Positions 7,195 through 11,251 of a DNA stretch of 11,251 nucleotides are shown one piece after another. The notes under the pieces were generated by a model. It made no database searches. It was not told the DNA's origin and worked only from the letters and a program-made list of their open reading frames with translations. Origin of the DNA: Paraktedonobacter sp035294465 (GTDB taxonomy: Bacteria > Chloroflexota > Ktedonobacteria > Ktedonobacterales > Ktedonobacteraceae); contig DATGKW010000044.1 in NCBI GenBank assembly GCA_035294465.1, forward strand, positions 1 through 11,251. Direction: 5' to 3'. The position numbers and the translations under genes were made by a program. The first letter of the stretch is position 1; the number at the start of each line of letters is the position of its first letter.

Positions 7195-8343
7195 TTATTT
7201 CTTCAGACTGTCATTGTTAGGAAAATTATCTTTACCTATCACTTTACCATTAGGAGCAACGTTTGTATGAGAACCATCAGGGTGTTGTACATCCCAGTGA
7301 GGGCCACCGTGCTGAGCTCCTCCTGGTGCCCACTCCCAGATGTTTCCCTTAGCATCTACAAATCCCCCACGGGCACGCGCAGGCTTGCCATGCGACCATT
7401 TCGGCGGAATATAAATGCGTCCGCCTGGCACAACCTGACCAGGGTTAATAGGCAAATCACTTTCATGAGCATAGGTAACATTCACTCCCTGGGGTCCATT
7501 ATTCGGGATGCCCGTAGTCGATGGCCTGGCAAGAATTGTATGGTCAACCACATAGATCGCTATCGTGCCCAGCAGCCAGATCGCCAGATCCGCGCCTATC
7601 AAGAACATCAAAAGTTCGAGCGTGGCCTCCATCAATTCCACCCCTGCTCCCAGACCAACCAGAGCTCCGACGCCATCTGCGGCCAAGCCGGCAACAGTCA
7701 GAATAGCCGTGACGATAATCTCGCAAACCAGAACAACTTCGCCTACCACAAGGATATCTTGCAGCGCTTGTTCGCAGGCGTAGTTCAACGCAGCTTGAGC
7801 GCCACCCGCGTCCATCGGGGCCGTCAGGCCGTTGAGGGTTCCTGAAATGTTGTCAAACGAGGTGTTCATCGCCTGCACGCTCATTCCTTGCCAGGCAGTG
7901 GTGTTCCCTCCCGTTTGCAGCGCGTCAAGCCTGATCTTCATCGTGCTCAGCGTAGTCTGATGCACATTGGCGACGGCCTGACTCTGGGCTGTGCTCTTGC
8001 TGAGCGTATCCCTCAGGGGCGTCAGCGCTTCATCCACTTTTTTCTGCGCAAAACCCGTTAACCCGTAGGTCATGATACCCTCGGCCAACTGTTCGAGGGT
8101 GCTGAAAGGATCACCTCCCAGACTGCTAATACGCCCGCTCAACTGGCTGATAACGGCCACCGGGTCCTCGCCGGCTTCGATCAGAAACTTTACCAGCCAG
8201 CTAATCGCTACGCTCGCGCCAATACCCAATGTCTCCAGTTCATTGAGCGCTTTATCGACCAGAGATCCGATGTCGCCAGCGATATGCTCAACTCCACCAA
8301 TCACCGCAGAAAAGCCATGTTCAATATCTCCCCAGAGGCCCAT
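7195..8343 (-). CDS. WXG-containing putative polymorphic toxin with colicin-E3-like C-terminal motif
   Basis: The 382-residue protein has four parts. Residues 1-90 are helical and amphipathic. Residues ~95-195 form two long helices joined by a turn containing WQG (151-153), as in WXG100/ESX proteins of type VII-like secretion. Two hydrophobic segments follow (~197-222 and ~240-266). From ~290 comes a Gly/Pro/Trp/His-rich domain: IYIPPKW, then GNIWEWAPGGAQHGGPHWD (333-351), VQHPDGSHTNVAPNGKVIG and a disordered end. The order EW, then H, then GxH, then PxxG resembles the colicin E3 rRNase core (YEWDSQHG, DGQH, DPKTG), but the Asp after EW is replaced by Ala. It may therefore be a related nuclease, a different toxin with the same look, or inactive. 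Function as a secreted toxin is inferred. An AAAGGA lies seven bases before the ATG. The order of genes (small WXG-like partner, toxin, HEAT, HEAT) supports the reading. Confidence 0.85.
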   Translation of the reverse strand: MGLWGDIEHGFSAVIGGVEHIAGDIGSLVDKALNELETLGIGASVAISWLVKFLIEAGEDPVAVISQLSGRISSLGGDPFSTLEQLAEGIMTYGLTGFAQKKVDEALTPLRDTLSKSTAQSQAVANVHQTTLSTMKIRLDALQTGGNTTAWQGMSVQAMNTSFDNISGTLNGLTAPMDAGGAQAALNYACEQALQDILVVGEVVLVCEIIVTAILTVAGLAADGVGALVGLGAGVELMEATLELLMFLIGADLAIWLLGTIAIYVVDHTILARPSTTGIPNNGPQGVNVTYAHESDLPINPGQVVPGGRIYIPPKWSHGKPARARGGFVDAKGNIWEWAPGGAQHGGPHWDVQHPDGSHTNVAPNGKVIGKDNFPNNDSLKK

Positions 8344-8389
8344 ATGAAAATCCTTTCTCTCTGGATATCTCTCTGTTCCTATTCAGCAC

Positions 8390-8719
8390 TTATTCTATCT
8401 GCTCAAAACCAGTCGCTTGCTGCACATCGCTGATATGCATGGCCTTCGCCGCCGCATCGATCTGATCGGCAAGCCCGTAGAGAGCCTGATAGCAGGTGTG
8501 GTACTGCTGATGGTAGTTGTGCAGGGCCTGGAGCAGTTGTTGGGCCTGGCTGCCTGAGCCGGGGATGACTCTGGCTATAGCAGTAAGCAGGGCCGTTTGG
8601 GAATCTGAGTTGGTCATGAACAGCGCGGTATGCTGGCTCCATTGCTGATCGAGGAAAGATCGCAAGCTAACCGAAGTGCTGGACATGTCATCGACGGGGT
8701 AGAGAATCATATCAGGCAT
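8390..8719 (-). CDS. WXG100-like small helical protein, likely secretion partner of the toxin
   Basis: The 109-residue product matches the size and shape of WXG100/ESX proteins. Two helices (about 14-52 and 58-95) flank a tight turn PGSGS at 53-57. The second helix ends with Y81-G-L-A-D85, matching the YxxxD/E signal of type VII-secreted proteins. The turn has no WXG, and the only Trp is W27, so the assignment rests on architecture. The ATG is preceded by a strong AGGAGGA. The gene ends 46 bases before the toxin gene and shares its promoter. In Firmicutes LXG systems and mycobacterial PE/PPE or Esx pairs, small helical proteins bind the partner and escort it to secretion; I infer the same here. 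No ESX ATPase or membrane component is in the window. Confidence 0.8.
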   Translation of the reverse strand: MPDMILYPVDDMSSTSVSLRSFLDQQWSQHTALFMTNSDSQTALLTAIARVIPGSGSQAQQLLQALHNYHQQYHTCYQALYGLADQIDAAAKAMHISDVQQATGFEQIE

Positions 8720-8841
8720 TGTTTCCTCCTGTTTTCATGAGAGCTTTTATAGTACCTGGAGGGAGACTGAAGGTAGTAAACTAAACGAACTATTCAGAAA
8801 ATGGTTACAGTATGTATTATTCTGTGCTATTTACGTTCACA

Positions 8842-8871
8842 AGTATATAATGTTGACTCTATAGATGTCAA
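8842..8871 (-). promoter_or_regulatory. Promoter of the toxin operon, overlapping the pcm stop codon
   Basis: On the minus strand a perfect TTGACA (8871 to 8866) is followed after 18 bases by TATACT (8847 to 8842, 5 of 6 consensus). The TGA within TTGACA is the pcm stop codon (8870 to 8868). Predicted initiation near 8835 gives a leader of about 115 bases before the WXG-like gene; I see no strong hairpin in that leader. The operon can thus be expressed independently of pcm, though read-through is also possible because no terminator separates them. Confidence 0.7.
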
Positions 8872-9521
8872 TACGCCTGTTCTTCCCACCCCTCCGCCCC
8901 AACCAGCGGCACAAAGAGGCACCCGCCCAGATTGCGAATCTCAGGCTGATCGAGGGTGCGGCGGATGAAAAGCAGGTCCTGGTGTTCTCGCGTTCCTACC
9001 GGCACAACCAGGATGCCATAGCGCACAAGCTGGAGAACTAGACGTGATGGAACAACGGGAGAAGCAGCAGTCACCAGAATGCGATCATAGGGGGCCTGGT
9101 CCGGCCAACCGAGGGTGCCATCGCCAACGTATATCGAGACGTTCGAGAGGTGCAATTTCTGCAAGCGACACGCGGCCTGAAGAGCGAGTTGCTGATAGCG
9201 TTCCACCGAATAGACGTAAGCGGCCAGGTGAGCCAGAATAGCGGTTTGATAGCCAGAACCGGTTCCAATTTCCAGGACACGTTCAGAGCCGCGCAATTGT
9301 AGCGCCTGGGTCATCACCGCCACCATCAGAGGCTGCGAGATGGTCTGCCCAAAACCAATCCCCAGCGCACGATCTTCGTAGGCCATGGGCCGGAGAGAAG
9401 CATCCACAAAGGCTTCACGTGGTATCGCCACGAAGGCGTCGAGCACACGCTCATCATGTATGCCCGCGCCGCGCAGGGATGCTAAGAGCTGCTGGCGTCT
9501 GCTCTCCAATTGATCATTCAT
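8868..9521 (-). CDS. pcm: Protein-L-isoaspartate O-methyltransferase
   Basis: This 217-residue enzyme transfers a methyl group from S-adenosylmethionine to L-isoaspartyl residues in damaged proteins, starting their repair in the cytoplasm. The family signatures are present in order: an N-terminal helix with IPREAFV, GQTISQP (58-64), the SAM-binding motif I VLEIGTGSGYQTA (82-94), an acidic residue in SVE at 105-107, GDGTLGWP (133-140), APYDRILVTAA (143-153) and the C-terminal FVPLVG (203-208). Length and order are normal and nothing essential is missing. The ATG at 9521 is preceded by GGGAG eight bases upstream and by a credible promoter. The toxin operon follows it on the same strand, but I see no functional connection. 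Confidence 0.95.
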   Translation of the reverse strand: MNDQLESRRQQLLASLRGAGIHDERVLDAFVAIPREAFVDASLRPMAYEDRALGIGFGQTISQPLMVAVMTQALQLRGSERVLEIGTGSGYQTAILAHLAAYVYSVERYQQLALQAACRLQKLHLSNVSIYVGDGTLGWPDQAPYDRILVTAASPVVPSRLVLQLVRYGILVVPVGTREHQDLLFIRRTLDQPEIRNLGGCLFVPLVGAEGWEEQAY

Positions 9522-9615
9522 TATGCGCGCTCCCGGCCTGCATCAGGAAGCAGGACCAGGCAAAAACTCCTGTTAAGGTACAGGTAGGCTAGACGAAGAT
9601 CAGGACCACATTAGT

Positions 9616-9644
9616 AGTGTAAGCATTATGAGAAGGATAGTCAA
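9616..9644 (-). promoter_or_regulatory. Promoter of pcm
   Basis: On the minus strand TTGACT (9644 to 9639) and TACACT (9621 to 9616) are separated by exactly 17 bases. Initiation near 9609 would leave a leader of about 88 bases. The -35 is identical to that of the tRNA-Val promoter about 140 bases upstream. It starts just beyond the T-rich tract that follows the tRNA. Confidence 0.55.
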
Positions 9645-9670
9645 GCAAACAACATAGGGAAAAACAAAAA

Positions 9671-9742
9671 TGGGCGCTACTGGTCTCGAACCAGTGACCT
9701 CGTCGGTGTGAACGACGCGCTCTACCGCTGAGCTAAGCGCCC
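9671..9742 (-). tRNA. tRNA-Val (anticodon CAC)
   Basis: The minus strand folds into a complete 72-base cloverleaf. It has a 7-bp acceptor stem (GGGCGCT with AGCGCCC, discriminator A), D-arm GCTC-AGCGGTA-GAGC, anticodon arm CGTCG-TTCACAC-CGACG, a 5-base variable loop AGGTC and T-arm ACTGG-TTCGAGA-CCAGT. The loop places CAC at positions 34-36, reading the valine codon GUG. The 3' CCA is not encoded: the discriminator is followed directly by TTTTTGTTTTT, which would also act as a U-rich termination signal. Confidence 0.96.
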
Positions 9743-9757
9743 TGAGGAACAGGAATT

Positions 9758-9786
9758 ACTATAGCATGAGCTGAGTTGGAAGTCAA
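9758..9786 (-). promoter_or_regulatory. Strong promoter of tRNA-Val
   Basis: On the minus strand TTGACT (9786 to 9781) and TATAGT (9763 to 9758) are separated by 17 bases, each matching 5 of 6 consensus positions. Initiation near 9751 would be about 9 bases before the mature tRNA 5' end, giving a short 5' leader for RNase P to remove. This is the best-matching promoter pair in the window and fits a highly expressed stable RNA. Confidence 0.75.
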
Positions 9787-9853
9787 GCTTTTGCAAATCC
9801 CATTCCCGCGCACACAGCGAATTGGACGATCATTCATGCGAGAATCGGCTCCT

Positions 9854-10564
9854 TCATTCAAACATCTCCCAGCGATCATGCACCAGCAAAATGAGAATGA
9901 CCAGGCCAATGATCGAACCGGCAATCTCGCCAATAGCGCTACCCGCGACGCCCGCGCCACTTGAACTTGCCGCACAGATCGACACAACCGATCCACCAAT
10001 CCCCAACAGGTAGAGCGCCAATTGCATATAATAGCCCCACTTGCGCAAGTTCCACATCCCATATATCGATATCGCCACAGGAATAAGGAAAATTCCGGTG
10101 ATGACGGCCAGCAACGGAATCCCCTGGGTAACCAGCGCACAGACTCCAATACCTACCAGCACCACACCAATCGATTGAAAAATCAGCCACGCGGTGAGAC
10201 AACCACCGCGCTCGCGCGGCCTGGCATAGGCTCCCGGCTCCTGTTGATACATCAGCCGCTGCCGATAGCGTGCGCTCTCACTCTGAGCCTGCGCCAGTTC
10301 AGCACGCAAGCGCTCTACTTCTTCACTTTGCTGCGCAGGGGCCTGCATATAATTTTCTGGACTGGTATAGTTCGTAGAACCCGCGTTCGGTACGTCCTCG
10401 CCCAATTCTTCACGCATCCAGGCTGGCAATTGCCTCTGTCCTCCCTGGGCGGGTAATGTGGATTCGGCCGCGCTTTCCGCGCCGGGCTGGATTGAACCTT
10501 GCTGAGAATCATTCTCTTGTGACTGAGAATCGGGATCGGGCTGATCGGAAGAATCGTTGGACAT
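9854..10564 (-). CDS. Tetraspan membrane protein with disordered, coiled-coil N-terminus
   Basis: The 236-residue protein begins with about 75 residues rich in Ser, Gln, Asp and Pro, which look disordered. A short coiled coil follows (SEEVERLRAELAQAQ, about 79-107), then a basic RPRERGG stretch and four hydrophobic segments (~122-144, 149-171, 178-198, 207-228). It ends with HDRWEMFE. The basic stretch before the first helix predicts a cytoplasmic N-terminus. I recognise no enzymatic family; the layout resembles many small integral membrane proteins of unknown role in Chloroflexota. The ATG follows GAGGA at a six-base spacing. No clear promoter was found in the 270-base upstream gap, and the tRNA-Val transcription unit starts about 70 bases after its stop. 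Confidence 0.83.
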   Translation of the reverse strand: MSNDSSDQPDPDSQSQENDSQQGSIQPGAESAAESTLPAQGGQRQLPAWMREELGEDVPNAGSTNYTSPENYMQAPAQQSEEVERLRAELAQAQSESARYRQRLMYQQEPGAYARPRERGGCLTAWLIFQSIGVVLVGIGVCALVTQGIPLLAVITGIFLIPVAISIYGMWNLRKWGYYMQLALYLLGIGGSVVSICAASSSGAGVAGSAIGEIAGSIIGLVILILLVHDRWEMFE

Positions 10565-10621
10565 ACTTTTCCTCTATCCTTTCACTTGATTTTATCGTTA
10601 CCCGCTATTCCATCCCACTTA

Positions 10622-10684
10622 ATATGAAATCCGCGAAAAGAGTGCCTATCCTACGGAATGGAGCGACAAGAATAGATTTCATAT
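10622..10684. repeat. 10-bp inverted repeat flanking 43 bases upstream of the tetraspan gene
   Basis: ATATGAAATC (10622-10631) and GATTTCATAT (10675-10684) are perfect reverse complements 43 bases apart. They lie 58-120 bases upstream of the minus-strand ATG at 10564, in the leader or promoter region of that gene. The enclosed segment is more GC-rich than its surroundings. It could be the closing stem of a structured leader RNA, a pair of operator half-sites, or chance. Confidence 0.45.
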
Positions 10685-10740
10685 CACTCCTTCTCTTTAT
10701 TTAACGAAGGACAAAGAGTTATTTAGCAAGTGAAAAATCG

Positions 10741-10787
10741 TAGTTTGCCGTATAAAAACGCTTCACATATTTTTATACGGCAAACTA
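10741..10787 (-). terminator. 18-bp hairpin terminator downstream of lysS
   Basis: The arms 10741-10758 and 10770-10787 are perfect reverse complements (TAGTTTGCCGTATAAAAA on the left) with an 11-base loop. On the minus strand the stem lies 47 bases after the lysS stop codon and is followed by CGATTTTTC, a short T-tract, so it fits an intrinsic terminator for lysS. The stem is long but rather AT-rich. It also shields the tetraspan gene from lysS read-through. Confidence 0.75.
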
Positions 10788-10834
10788 TCTTTCAGCAAGC
10801 GAGGGCACGAAAATGAGACATGCCCTGACCCTAC

Positions 10835-11251
10835 CTACTGCTCTTCCGCCGTTTTGCGCATGGTCGGAAAGAGAATCACATCGCGGATCGACTCCTGATT
10901 AGTCATCAGCATGGCCAGGCGGTCGACTCCGATGCCAAGGCCACCGGTAGGCGGCATGCCGATCTCCAGCGCCTCCAGAAAATCCTCGTCGAGCACCTGC
11001 GCCTCTTCATCGCCCTGCGAGCGCTGGCGGGCCTGGTCCTCAAAACGCGCCCGCTGGTCCAGCGGATCGTTCAGTTCGGTAAAGGCATTGCCCAGTTCCA
11101 GGCCACCGATAAAGGGCTGGAAACGATCAACCAGTCCGGCGACTTCGCGATGCTGCTTGGCGAGAGGCGAGACATCCAGCGGATAATCGGTCAGGAACAG
11201 CGCCTGCTTGAGATCGGGGATTCCCTTGCGAAACATCGCGCCCTTGAGATC
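10835..11251 (-). CDS. lysS: Lysyl-tRNA synthetase, class II, C-terminal part (5' end outside the window)
   Basis: The frame is open to the window edge and encodes the last 138 residues, ending in a TAG at 10837 to 10835. The match to class II LysRS is clear: TDYPLDVSPLAK (catalytic-domain strand), DRFQPFIGGLELGNAFTELNDPLDQRARFE (class II core and lysine-binding region), then EALEIGMPPTGGLGIGVDRLAML, containing class II motif 3 (GxGxGxDR), and the typical end VILFPTMR. The enzyme attaches lysine to tRNA-Lys in the cytoplasm. The internal ATG at 11236 is only the first Met seen; full-length enzymes have about 490-510 residues, so the start and the anticodon-binding domain lie beyond 11251. Confidence 0.96.
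   Translation of the reverse strand, partial: DLKGAMFRKGIPDLKQALFLTDYPLDVSPLAKQHREVAGLVDRFQPFIGGLELGNAFTELNDPLDQRARFEDQARQRSQGDEEAQVLDEDFLEALEIGMPPTGGLGIGVDRLAMLMTNQESIRDVILFPTMRKTAEEQ

Noticed and set aside
7159..7845. A 228-codon plus-strand reading frame opposite the toxin gene
   Set aside because: It is antisense to a gene with clear domain structure and strong ribosome binding sites; its translation is low-complexity and Arg/Ser-rich with no recognisable fold.
9671..9742. The tRNA gene as an attachment site for an integrated element
   Set aside because: No integrase gene and no direct repeat of the tRNA 3' end is visible in the window.
1..11251. CRISPR arrays, insertion sequences and rRNA genes
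   Set aside because: I found no regularly spaced direct repeats, no transposase motifs and no rRNA-like sequence on either strand.

Overview
The window looks like part of a chromosome from a Ktedonobacteria-like member of the Chloroflexota. This is an inference from the mix of genes: a bacterial CDC48/VCP-type double AAA+ ATPase, a soluble GAF/PAS histidine kinase, small lineage-specific membrane proteins, a WXG-type toxin locus and core genes (pcm, lysS, tRNA-Val). No 16S rRNA or other strong marker is present, so the assignment is tentative. Coding density is high; no gap without a gene exceeds 300 bases.

Plus strand, 1-5199: the probable tail of an unknown gene (1-99) is followed by a CDC48-like ATPase (201-2804) with an N-domain, two complete AAA+ modules and an unusual basic/amphipathic C-terminal tail. 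After an imperfect hairpin, a good extended -10 promoter drives a two-gene unit: a 126-residue protein of unknown function and, 9 bases later, an orphan cytosolic sensor histidine kinase. No response regulator is visible in the window.

Minus strand, 5196-8719: a four-helix membrane protein converges on the kinase, and their stop codons overlap. To its right lies a perfect 26-bp inverted repeat, then the most interesting unit. In transcription order this is a 109-residue WXG100-like helical hairpin protein with a YxxxD motif, a 382-residue protein with a WXG turn, two hydrophobic segments and a C-terminal domain resembling a colicin-E3-type nuclease motif, and two tandem HEAT-repeat proteins, the last two coupled by a TAATG stop/start. 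I read it as a type VII-like secreted polymorphic toxin with its chaperone/partner and two candidate immunity proteins. It has its own promoter, whose perfect TTGACA overlaps the stop codon of the upstream pcm gene.

Minus strand, 8868-11251: pcm (protein-L-isoaspartate methyltransferase) with a TTGACT/TACACT promoter; tRNA-Val(CAC) with a very good TTGACT-17-TATAGT promoter; a tetraspan membrane protein with a disordered, coiled-coil N-terminus; and the C-terminal third of a class II lysyl-tRNA synthetase, followed by an 18-bp hairpin terminator. The 270-base gap between the last two also holds a 10-bp inverted repeat that I cannot explain.
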